Of a DNA stretch of 5,345 nt, positions 1 through 5,340 are shown in pieces (position 1 is the first letter of the stretch; each line of letters opens with the position of its first letter). The notes beneath the pieces are model-generated. The model had not been told where the DNA came from. It searched no databases and worked only from the letters and a program-made list of their open reading frames with translations. This stretch comes from Bacillota bacterium. Its GTDB lineage: Bacteria > Bacillota > Clostridia > Lachnospirales > Lachnospiraceae. The position numbers were made by a program, and so were the translations under genes. Location: assembly GCA_023428655.1 (NCBI GenBank), contig JAEYXC010000274.1, positions 1 through 5,345 on the forward strand, written 5' to 3'.

Positions 1-549
1 ATCGGTAATCATATCGGTGTAGCAATCGAGAACAATTTCTTGTATAAGCAGATTAGGGACAGTGCCTTCCATGACGGCTTAACCAATATCTTTAATAAGA
101 GATATTTCTTTGAGACCTTGAATATGGTTTCTAATCTTACGGAGCAAAATTATAGTATTGCTATTGTGGATCTGGATAATTTCAAACGGATTAATGACAC
201 ATATGGTCACCCCATGGGCGATGAGGTGTTAAAGACCGTCTCCAAGCTGATCCAGAAGGCAACACGAGCGAATGATATTGTGGCACGCTACGGTGGGGAT
301 GAGATTATTATCTTTTTCCAGAACTTTACCGATCATGACAAGGTATATCAGCGTGTGGAAGCAATACGTAATGAGATTGCTCAGACGATAATATCCTATG
401 ATGATGCTACGATATCCACTACGGTCAGTATTGGGGTATATATTAAACATGATGTTTATATGACTCTCAATGATGTGATCAAGAAGGCGGACGAAATTAT
501 GTATCTGAGTAAAAACAGCGGAAAAAATAGAGTGACCATCGGCGGTTAA
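1..549 (+). CDS. Diguanylate cyclase, GGDEF domain (5'-truncated; probable GAF-GGDEF protein)
   Basis: The frame is open from base 1, so the gene starts upstream and 182 residues are visible. Residues 1-17 (IGNHIGVAIENNFLYKQI) look like the final helix of a GAF sensory domain. A full GGDEF domain follows: DGLTNIFNKRYF at its start, the metal and substrate segment DLDNFKRINDTYGH (residues 57-70), the signature GGDEI (98-102, bases 292-306), and a C-terminal SIGVY ... ADEIMYLSKNSGKNRV block. Such enzymes condense two GTP into cyclic di-GMP in the cytoplasm. The signature ends in Ile rather than Phe. A product-inhibition I-site, RAND (89-92, bases 265-276), lies exactly five residues before the signature, as in feedback-controlled enzymes. 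Activity is therefore likely but not certain. A TTG at base 40 is not a credible start because homologous sequence continues upstream of it. I see no intrinsic terminator after the stop codon. Confidence 0.93.
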   Translation: MGNHIGVAIENNFLYKQIRDSAFHDGLTNIFNKRYFFETLNMVSNLTEQNYSIAIVDLDNFKRINDTYGHPMGDEVLKTVSKLIQKATRANDIVARYGGDEIIIFFQNFTDHDKVYQRVEAIRNEIAQTIISYDDATISTTVSIGVYIKHDVYMTLNDVIKKADEIMYLSKNSGKNRVTIGG

Positions 550-569
550 CGCTTTATTTTACATTTTAC

Positions 570-597
570 TTGACAAGAAGAACAAAAATGATAGAAT
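570..597 (+). promoter_or_regulatory. Sigma-A promoter of the leuS T-box transcript
   Basis: A perfect -35 box TTGACA (570-575) is separated by 16 bases from TAGAAT (592-597), which differs from the TATAAT consensus at one position. Transcription would start near 603-606, about 65-70 bases upstream of the first recognisable T-box stem. The position between the upstream stop codon and the leader, together with the match to consensus, makes this the best promoter in the window. Confidence 0.8.
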
Positions 598-612
598 ATT
601 ACTTAATTCATG

Positions 613-644
613 TCAAGTCACACCGACGGTTCGGTTATACTTGA
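613..644 (+). repeat. 32-base interrupted palindrome at the 5' end of the leuS leader
   Basis: TCAAGT (613-618) is complementary to ACTTGA (639-644), and ACCG (622-625) to CGGT (632-635). A 3x3 internal mismatch separates the two helices and the loop is 6 bases. It starts about ten bases after the predicted transcription start. It could be a 5' stabilising hairpin in the RNA, an operator, or chance. It has no T-tract, so it is not an intrinsic terminator for the upstream gene. The left arm is also part of an 8-base inverted match with the -35 region (ACTTGACA 568-575, TGTCAAGT 611-618). Confidence 0.5.
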
Positions 645-847
645 GATATTGCAATTTCATATTTAATTAAGGCTGTGAAGAGGAGTAGTAGAAGGATTCT
701 ATCATTACAGAGAGTCACTGGTGGTGGAAAGTGACAGATAAGAACTTTGAACTCGCCTTGGAGCTCTCTGACTGAACCTAAGTAGGCAGAGCGGGTCATC
801 CCGTTACAGGTGAAATGAGGACATTGAGGGCAATTTGCATCAATGGA

Positions 848-902
848 CTAGAGTGGTACCGCGGATTTGAGTTCAAGGAATTTTGAACCTCTTCGTCTCT
901 AG
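848..902 (+). promoter_or_regulatory. T-box antiterminator helix
   Basis: CTAGAG (848-853) pairs perfectly with CTCTAG (897-902). The 7-base bulge TGGTACC (854-860) follows, and GCG (861-863) pairs with CGT (894-896) directly stacked on the first helix. An inner hairpin GTTCAA/TTGAAC (871-876 with 883-888) caps it. This is the standard antiterminator shape in which the tRNA 3' end binds the bulge. It uses bases 886-899, which also form the left arm of the terminator, so the two structures exclude each other. Confidence 0.9.
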
Positions 903-926
903 ATTATGAGATGAGGAGGTTTTTTT
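886..926 (+). terminator. Regulated intrinsic terminator of the T-box leader
   Basis: Bases 886-899 pair with 908-921 over 14 positions, two of them G-U wobbles, around an 8-base loop. A run of seven T at 920-926 overlaps the end of the right arm. It is the default 'off' structure when tRNA-Leu is charged. The leuS ribosome site lies about 65 bases beyond it, so termination here would prevent leuS transcription. Confidence 0.93.
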
Positions 927-1009
927 GTTATGACAGTAGAAGGTTCACAAAGGGTGCTTTCTATGATTCCTTTAACCATTTAAATTTGATTTAAGGAGGC
1001 TATTAGCAA

Positions 1010-3424
1010 ATGAGTGAGTATTATTCACCAAATGATGTGGAGAAGAAATGGCAGGAGATTTGGGAGAAGGAACACGCCTTTCGGGTTGGCAGCGATAAGT
1101 CAAAGCCTAAGTTTTATGCATTGGTAGAGTTTCCCTACCCATCCGGTCAAGGGCTTCATGTAGGTCATCCGAGACCTTATACGGCACTTGATATTATTGC
1201 AAGAAAGAGAAGACTTGAGGGTTATAATGTATTATATCCCATGGGCTGGGATGCCTTCGGACTTCCAACGGAGAACTATGCGATAAAGAATCATATTCAT
1301 CCCAAGATAGTTACCAAGCAGAATGTTGAGCGCTTCACAGAACAGTTGAAGGCTCTCGGATATTCCTTCGATTGGGATAGGGAGATTAATACGACGGACC
1401 CGAATTATTATAAATGGACTCAGTGGATCTTCCTTCAGCTATTTAAGAAGGGACTTGCTTACAAATCCGAGATGCCGATTAACTGGTGTACCTCCTGTAA
1501 GGTTGGACTTGCCAATGAAGAGGTTGTTGGAGGTGCATGTGAGCGCTGCGGCGGCGAGGTAGTTCGTAAGGTTAAAAGCCAGTGGATGCTAAAGATTACT
1601 GAATATGCGGATAAGCTTATTGATGATCTTGATCAGGTGAATTATATTGATAAAATCAAGGTATCTCAGGTGAATTGGATCGGCCGTTCGGTTGGTGCAG
1701 AGGTTGATTTCAAGATATCCGGTAAGGATGACAGTCTGAGAATCTTTACAACAAGACCGGATACACTGTTTGGAGCAACCTATATGGTAATTTCTCCGGA
1801 GCATCCTCTGATTGATAAATATAAGGATGAGCTTAACAATTACGAAGAATTAATCAATTACCGTGAGCAGGCTTCCAAGAAATCCGATTTTGAGAGAACG
1901 GAGCTTGTGAAGGAGAAGACAGGTGTTGCAATCGATGGTCTTATGGCGGTTAATCCTGTAAACGGAAAGGAAATCCCGATCTGGATCTCCGATTATGTAT
2001 TAATGACCTATGGTACCGGAGCAATTATGGCAGTACCGGGACATGATGAGAGAGACTGGGATTTTGCAAAGAAATTCAAGCTTCCGATTATTGAAGTAGT
2101 TGCAGGCGGAAATGTGGAGGAGGCAGCTTATACGAATACTGCCACCGGCAAGATGGTGAACTCTGATTTCTTAAACGGTCTTGAGGTGGCGGATGCGAAG
2201 AAGAAGATCTTAGAATGGCTGCAGGAGAAGGAGATCGGAGCAAAGAAGGTAAACTTTAAGCTTCGTGACTGGGTATTCTCCCGTCAGAGATATTGGGGAG
2301 AGCCTATTCCGATTGTTCATTGTGAGAAATGCGGTTATGTTCCGCTTCCAGAGAGTGAGCTGCCGTTGATGCTTCCTGAGGTTGAGAGCTACGAGCCTAC
2401 GGATAATGGAGAATCACCCTTAGCACCCATGACGGAATGGGTCACAACAACCTGTCCCTGCTGTGGAGGCGAGGCGAAGAGAGAAACGGATACGATGCCT
2501 CAGTGGGCAGGATCCTCCTGGTATTTCTTGCGCTATATTGATCCTCATAATACAGAAGCCTTTGCAGGGAAAGAGGAATTGGATTACTGGATGCCGGTAG
2601 ACTGGTATAACGGAGGTATGGAGCATACCACACTTCATTTATTATATTCCCGTTTCTGGCACAAATTCCTCTACGATCTTGGCTTAGTAAATACACCTGA
2701 GCCTTATGCAAAGAGAACCAGCCATGGTATGATTTTAGGTGAAAACGGCGAGAAGATGTCAAAGTCCAGAGGCAATGTGGTGAATCCGGATGACATTATC
2801 CGTGAGTTTGGTGCAGATACACTGCGTACCTATGAGATGTTTATCGGAGCCTTTGATTTGAGCGCTTCCTGGTCCAATGAAGGTGTAAAGGGTTGTCGCC
2901 GTTTTATTGACCGTGTATGGAAGCTGAAGGATCAGGTCAATTCAGAAGAGGGATATTCCTCCGCTTTAGAGACAAAGATGCATCAAACAATTAAGAAGGT
3001 TAGTCTCGATTATGAGAGCATGAAGTTTAACACGGCAATTGCAGCGATGATGTCATTGGTAAATGAGTTCTATAAAGCGGACTCCGTAACCAGGGGTGAA
3101 TTCAAGACCTTATTAATTCTATTAAATCCTGTGGCACCTCATATTACAGAGGAGCTTTGGCAGTTAATCGGTGAGCCGGGTAGAGTATATCAGCAGTCCT
3201 GGCCGGTCTATGATGAGAATAAAACCATAGAGGATACCGTGGAAATTGCGGTTCAGATTAATGGTAAGGTGAAGGCGAATCTGAATATCTCTTTGAATGA
3301 GAAGCAGGAAGAGGTTCAACCCAAAGCAATGGAGCTGCCTGCAATTGTAGCTGCCTTGGAAGGAAAAACCGTCGTAAAGGTAATCTATGTACCAAATCGA
3401 ATTCTAAACATTGTTGTAAAATAG
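1010..3424 (+). CDS. leuS: Leucyl-tRNA synthetase (class I), complete
   Basis: The enzyme charges tRNA-Leu with leucine in the cytoplasm. At 804 residues it has the usual bacterial length. The ATP-site motif HVGH is at residues 50-53 and KMSKS at 582-586. The first zinc-binding cluster has CxxC pairs C160/C163 and C177/C180. A second possible cluster is C438/C441 with C482/C485. The CP1 editing domain shows TTRPDT (247-252) and GHDERD (344-349), which supply the threonines and aspartate used to hydrolyse mischarged tRNA, so proofreading looks intact. WAGSSWYFLRY (499-509) is the conserved catalytic-core segment. The anticodon-binding helical region and a C-terminal domain (about 740-804) follow. 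The ATG is preceded by AAGGAGG (993-999) with a 10-base spacing. It appears to be transcribed alone, under T-box control, and ends at the terminator at 3478-3524. Confidence 0.99.
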   Translation: MSEYYSPNDVEKKWQEIWEKEHAFRVGSDKSKPKFYALVEFPYPSGQGLHVGHPRPYTALDIIARKRRLEGYNVLYPMGWDAFGLPTENYAIKNHIHPKIVTKQNVERFTEQLKALGYSFDWDREINTTDPNYYKWTQWIFLQLFKKGLAYKSEMPINWCTSCKVGLANEEVVGGACERCGGEVVRKVKSQWMLKITEYADKLIDDLDQVNYIDKIKVSQVNWIGRSVGAEVDFKISGKDDSLRIFTTRPDTLFGATYMVISPEHPLIDKYKDELNNYEELINYREQASKKSDFERTELVKEKTGVAIDGLMAVNPVNGKEIPIWISDYVLMTYGTGAIMAVPGHDERDWDFAKKFKLPIIEVVAGGNVEEAAYTNTATGKMVNSDFLNGLEVADAKKKILEWLQEKEIGAKKVNFKLRDWVFSRQRYWGEPIPIVHCEKCGYVPLPESELPLMLPEVESYEPTDNGESPLAPMTEWVTTTCPCCGGEAKRETDTMPQWAGSSWYFLRYIDPHNTEAFAGKEELDYWMPVDWYNGGMEHTTLHLLYSRFWHKFLYDLGLVNTPEPYAKRTSHGMILGENGEKMSKSRGNVVNPDDIIREFGADTLRTYEMFIGAFDLSASWSNEGVKGCRRFIDRVWKLKDQVNSEEGYSSALETKMHQTIKKVSLDYESMKFNTAIAAMMSLVNEFYKADSVTRGEFKTLLILLNPVAPHITEELWQLIGEPGRVYQQSWPVYDENKTIEDTVEIAVQINGKVKANLNISLNEKQEEVQPKAMELPAIVAALEGKTVVKVIYVPNRILNIVVK

Positions 3425-3477
3425 AGTTAGAAAATAGAATTTCGATTTCGTATTAAACATTAAAATAACTAAAAATG

Positions 3478-3524
3478 AGCTGATGCACTGCGGTTATTCT
3501 ACTGCCAGTGCACAGCTTTTTTTT
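3478..3524 (+). terminator. Intrinsic terminator after leuS
   Basis: AGCTG (3478-3482), a bulged A, then TGCACTG (3484-3490) pair with CAGTGCA (3506-3512) and CAGCT (3513-3517), giving 12 base pairs around a 15-base loop. Eight T follow at 3517-3524. Five A at 3471-3475 would act as a shorter U-tract on the opposite strand, so the hairpin may also stop leftward transcription. Confidence 0.93.
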
Positions 3525-3539
3525 AGGTGTACTTAATGA

Positions 3540-3692
3540 GAAAGTGTGTGGCTATTGATCCATAAAGAGACCGTTTGCTGCCATCGGTACTTAGGTTGTG
3601 GTAGAGGGCTTATCTGCCACAACCTTATGTACCGCTATGAGCAGCAACCGAGTGAGAACGTGTCTCTGATGGATTAATAGTCACACACTTTC
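3540..3692. repeat. 153-base long imperfect inverted repeat (MITE-like element or structured RNA)
   Basis: Nearly the whole segment folds on itself. Bases 3540-3563 pair with 3669-3692 without a mismatch (24 pairs, two of them G-U). Further helices are 3566-3571/3662-3667, 3572-3574/3658-3660, 3575-3581/3641-3647, 3582-3584/3637-3639, 3585-3590/3629-3634 and 3593-3605/3613-3625. A 7-base loop GGGCTTA (3606-3612) caps the structure, giving about 62 pairs by hand count. The main asymmetry is a 10-base bulge CCGAGTGAGA (3648-3657). TAAT occurs in direct orientation just outside both ends (3534-3537 and 3694-3697) and could be a target-site duplication, although four AT-rich bases are weak evidence. 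No open reading frame of note lies inside. The position between two convergent, terminated genes is typical of palindromic repeats. Its family is not recognised. Confidence 0.85.
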
Positions 3693-3726
3693 ATAATATC
3701 GAAAATGTGATAAACTCTCTAACGTG

Positions 3727-3757
3727 AAAAGGGCGTCGTACATTTAATGCGACAGCC
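3727..3757 (-). terminator. Probable intrinsic terminator of the minus-strand operon
   Basis: Read on the minus strand, GGC (3757-3755), a bulged T, and GTCG (3753-3750) pair with CGAC (3738-3735) and GCC (3734-3732), followed by C and four T (3730-3727). It lies 10 bases beyond the stop codon of the last operon gene. The U-tract is short, so termination may be partial. Confidence 0.6.
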
Positions 3758-3766
3758 TTCGATGAC

Positions 3767-4117
3767 TTAATCTGCCGATCCCTTCGTCGTATCCTTCAGC
3801 AGATACCATAGAATGGAGATCAGGACGGCGGCAAGCAAGGAATTCAAAAATCCATTCATTTGAACTCCCGAAACCATAAGGTCAGCCAACATAATCGTCC
3901 ATGCATTCACAACGAAGCTAAAGATGTTAAAGGTGATAATATTAATCGGTAGGGTTAGCAATAGCAGCAGGGGCTTAACCAGAAGATTTATAAAAAACAG
4001 TACTAAGCCCATAAGAAGTAAGGATGGAATGTCCCTAATGGTAATCGTAGGAATTACCATGGAAAGCAGATAAATGATAGCCACCGATGACATGTATTTA
4101 AGCAATAATCTTGACAT
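3767..4117 (-). CDS. YvlD-like small integral membrane protein (phage holin family 4, superfamily IV)
   Basis: This 116-residue protein is very hydrophobic, with four likely membrane helices at about 8-25, 30-47, 58-80 and 89-107 and a short charged C-terminus (KDTTKGSAD). The central NLLVKPLLLLLTLPINIITFNIF region with the following NAW (about residues 44-73) matches the conserved core of the YvlD family, annotated as 'phage holin family' although chromosomal members are generally not phage genes. Members sit beside YvlB/LiaX-type proteins in envelope-stress operons of Firmicutes. The precise activity is unknown to me. The ATG at 4117 is preceded by GGGAGGG (4128-4122) with a short 4-base gap. 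It is the last gene of the operon, 17 bases after its neighbour, and is followed by a hairpin terminator. No phage genes are nearby, so a lysis role is not supported. Confidence 0.85.
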   Translation of the reverse strand: MSRLLLKYMSSVAIIYLLSMVIPTITIRDIPSLLLMGLVLFFINLLVKPLLLLLTLPINIITFNIFSFVVNAWTIMLADLMVSGVQMNGFLNSLLAAVLISILWYLLKDTTKGSAD

Positions 4118-4134
4118 AATTCCCTCCCATAGAG

Positions 4135-4449
4135 TTATCTTATTTTAACGGATACTGTAATGTTTTTGGTATTTACCTCTACCAGATCATAGGGCTCACT
4201 ATCAGTTAAGGAGGCAAACAACTGTTCAATAGAATGAATCATTTCCCTTACCGCCTTTGCTGAGATAGGGTGGGGAAAGTGAACAGTGGAATGCTTGGGA
4301 AGAAAGAGGCAGGTAAATTCCATGATATCCAGTACGCAGTCAAACAGCTCCTGAAATACATAGAGACTGACGGGAAAGTTAATGTAAAAGCGTCGATCTC
4401 CGGTGGTATGAACCTTAATCCATAGAATACGGAAGCCTCTATTCCACAT
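4135..4449 (-). CDS. Uncharacterised 104-residue protein, probable diverged copy of the YvlB-type C-terminal domain
   Basis: No established family comes directly to mind, but the protein aligns by eye with residues 53-148 of the upstream gene product. FRILWIKV (6-13) matches YKFLKVKV, INFPVSL (23-29) matches VNVPLRL, and DLVEVNTKNITVSVKI (88-103) matches NIVDVEAW...VKVKI. The secondary-structure order appears the same: N-terminal strands, a helical middle, then two C-terminal strands. The SHOCT-like N-terminal helices are absent. There is no signal peptide or clear membrane segment, so it is probably cytoplasmic. The ATG overlaps the end of the upstream gene by 11 bases and AAGGTG lies 7 bases before it (4462-4457), which indicates translational coupling and supports a genuine gene. 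The holin-family gene starts 17 bases downstream. The link to the neighbour is inference from weak identity and position. Confidence 0.82.
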   Translation of the reverse strand: MWNRGFRILWIKVHTTGDRRFYINFPVSLYVFQELFDCVLDIMEFTCLFLPKHSTVHFPHPISAKAVREMIHSIEQLFASLTDSEPYDLVEVNTKNITVSVKIR

Positions 4450-4891
4450 AGATCTTCACCTTCACCATGGCATGCTGTTCCTCGGACCATGCTTCTACAT
4501 CAACGATATTCGGATCCTCCAGCGTGCCACTAATAATATCATCGATAATTTGAGCAAAATCAATGTTGGAGAAATCAATGCCCTTGCTTTCCATCTCTTT
4601 TCTTGCATCAGCAGGGATTACATTTGTCATCTTGGTTGCTATTTCACCAAGTGTAGTAAGAAGTCTTAGAGGTACATTCACATTCACATTAACGGTACTG
4701 TTATCGGAGGTGACTTTAACCTTCAGGAACTTATAGTTATGTTTTATTCGAACGGGTTGAGCAGAAGTTAGCGTACTATTAACCTGCTCTGTTTCGTCTG
4801 TGAGATTAAGAGCCTCCAATAGCTCCATACCCTCCGTGGCTGTAATTTGTCCTTTTTCAATCATTTCCAATATTCTTAATTGCTCACTCAT
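4439..4891 (-). CDS. YvlB-type protein with SHOCT-like N-terminal domain
   Basis: This 150-residue protein begins with two short amphipathic helices, RILEMIEKGQITATEGMELL (residues 6-25). This is the SHOCT-like module found at the N-terminus of YvlB/LiaX-type proteins. A polar linker (about 30-50) leads into a beta segment (53-76, with alternating VNVNVNVP), a helical stretch (77-122) and two C-terminal strands (128-134 and 142-149, ending in IYVE). It lacks a signal peptide and membrane helices. YvlB and LiaX relatives act in cell-envelope stress and antimicrobial-peptide responses; applying that role here rests on the domain and on the YvlD-like partner two genes on. The protein is much shorter than full LiaX and lacks an obvious long beta-helix (DUF4097) repeat region. 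GGAGG (4903-4899) lies 7 bases before the ATG. The gap to the DUF2089 gene is 53 bases, with no convincing promoter in it. Confidence 0.85.
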   Translation of the reverse strand: MSEQLRILEMIEKGQITATEGMELLEALNLTDETEQVNSTLTSAQPVRIKHNYKFLKVKVTSDNSTVNVNVNVPLRLLTTLGEIATKMTNVIPADARKEMESKGIDFSNIDFAQIIDDIISGTLEDPNIVDVEAWSEEQHAMVKVKIYVE

Positions 4892-4944
4892 CTTATTTCC
4901 TCCATTCTTATTTTGGCAATACTACCTTGCGGCATAATAACAAC

Positions 4945-5334
4945 CTATAGATTCTTAATTCGATCCGTCGCTTCCTTTGCAGAGATTTCACCTCGGGAGA
5001 GCTGCTCCAGAATCTCATTCTTGGCCAGCTCCTTCTGCTCCCTATCCTTGATTTCCACCTTGGTTGTAACCTCGTAACCCAAGCCACGTATTGCAGAGTC
5101 CAGCTTTCCACGAACGGTGGGATAGGAGATACCAAGCTCCTTCTCCACCTCCTTAATACTTCCGCGGCATTTGATGAAGACCTTTAGAAATTCGAGATCT
5201 TCCTCCGGAAGCCGACAGAATTCACAGGGTTGAAAATCACCTTCAATCGCTGTGGAGCATTTTGGACAGCCTAGCTTCGTAATCGCCAGCTTCTCACCAC
5301 ATACAGGGCACTTTCCGGGAGCTTTATATTTCAT
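4945..5334 (-). CDS. DUF2089 family protein: zinc ribbon plus helix-turn-helix, putative transcriptional regulator
   Basis: This 129-residue protein has three CxxC knuckles: CPVC (9-12), CPKC (23-26) and CEFC (37-40). They form a zinc-ribbon-like N-terminus of the DUF2089 type (PGKCPVCGEKL start). A helix-turn-helix follows at about 58-86 (GSIKEVEKELGISYPTVRGKL), resembling sigma-factor or LuxR-like DNA-recognition helices. The C-terminus (107-129, ILEQLSRGEISAKEATDRIKNL) is a SHOCT-like helical pair similar to that at the start of the next gene product. It probably binds DNA in the cytoplasm and may control its own operon; this is inference. The ATG at 5334 is preferred because AGGTG lies 6 bases before it and family members start just ahead of PGKCPVCG. 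An in-frame GTG three codons upstream (5343) lies inside that ribosome site. The promoter lies beyond the window edge. Confidence 0.88.
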   Translation of the reverse strand: MKYKAPGKCPVCGEKLAITKLGCPKCSTAIEGDFQPCEFCRLPEEDLEFLKVFIKCRGSIKEVEKELGISYPTVRGKLDSAIRGLGYEVTTKVEIKDREQKELAKNEILEQLSRGEISAKEATDRIKNL

Positions 5335-5340
5335 TCGTTT

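Larger units (their letters stand above)
671..926 (+). ncRNA. T-box riboswitch (leucine, CUC specifier) controlling leuS
   Basis: This cis-acting leader senses the ratio of uncharged to charged tRNA-Leu and decides between termination and read-through into leuS. Stem I begins around 671-690. Its distal part shows AGAGAG (709-714) and a TCAC/GTGA helix (715-718 with 731-734) enclosing TGGTGGTGG, the usual AG-bulge and apical-loop arrangement. The specifier codon is read as CTC at 752-754 (Leu), followed by a purine. A Stem III hairpin AGCGGG/CCCGTT spans 790-805. The T-box sequence AGAGTGGTACCGCGG is at 850-864. Its TGGT bulge would pair with an ACCA 3' end, which fits the A discriminator base of tRNA-Leu. 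The leucine assignment is supported by the specifier and by the downstream gene. Confidence 0.96.

Noticed and set aside
40..42. TTG as the start codon of a 169-residue GGDEF protein
   Set aside because: The frame is open to base 1 and the upstream residues look like the end of a GAF domain, so the gene is simply cut by the window edge.
641..669. Second promoter (TTGAGA with an AT-rich -10 such as TTTAAT or TAATTA)
   Set aside because: The -10 candidates are poor or badly spaced, and the promoter at 570-597 is much closer to consensus. TTGAGA also overlaps the palindrome arm.
2420..2762. Minus-strand open frames inside leuS (72 and 106 codons), and similar ones at 1589-1804
   Set aside because: They lie wholly antisense to strongly conserved leuS sequence, show no family resemblance, and have no persuasive ribosome sites.
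3540..3692. CRISPR repeat or a tRNA gene in the convergent gap
   Set aside because: There are no spaced direct repeats, and the fold is one long hairpin rather than a cloverleaf.
3767..4117. A true prophage holin
   Set aside because: No lysin or other phage gene is present, and the operon partners are YvlB-type and DUF2089 proteins, matching the chromosomal YvlD setting.
4248..4490. 80-codon minus-strand frame overlapping the YvlB-like and 104-residue genes
   Set aside because: It is a third frame through two supported genes that have coupled start and stop codons and good ribosome sites; its residue content looks like frame-shadow sequence.
4472..5077. Plus-strand frames at 4472-4669 and 4880-5077
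   Set aside because: Both are antisense to conserved domains of the minus-strand operon and lack support from ribosome sites or recognisable protein features.
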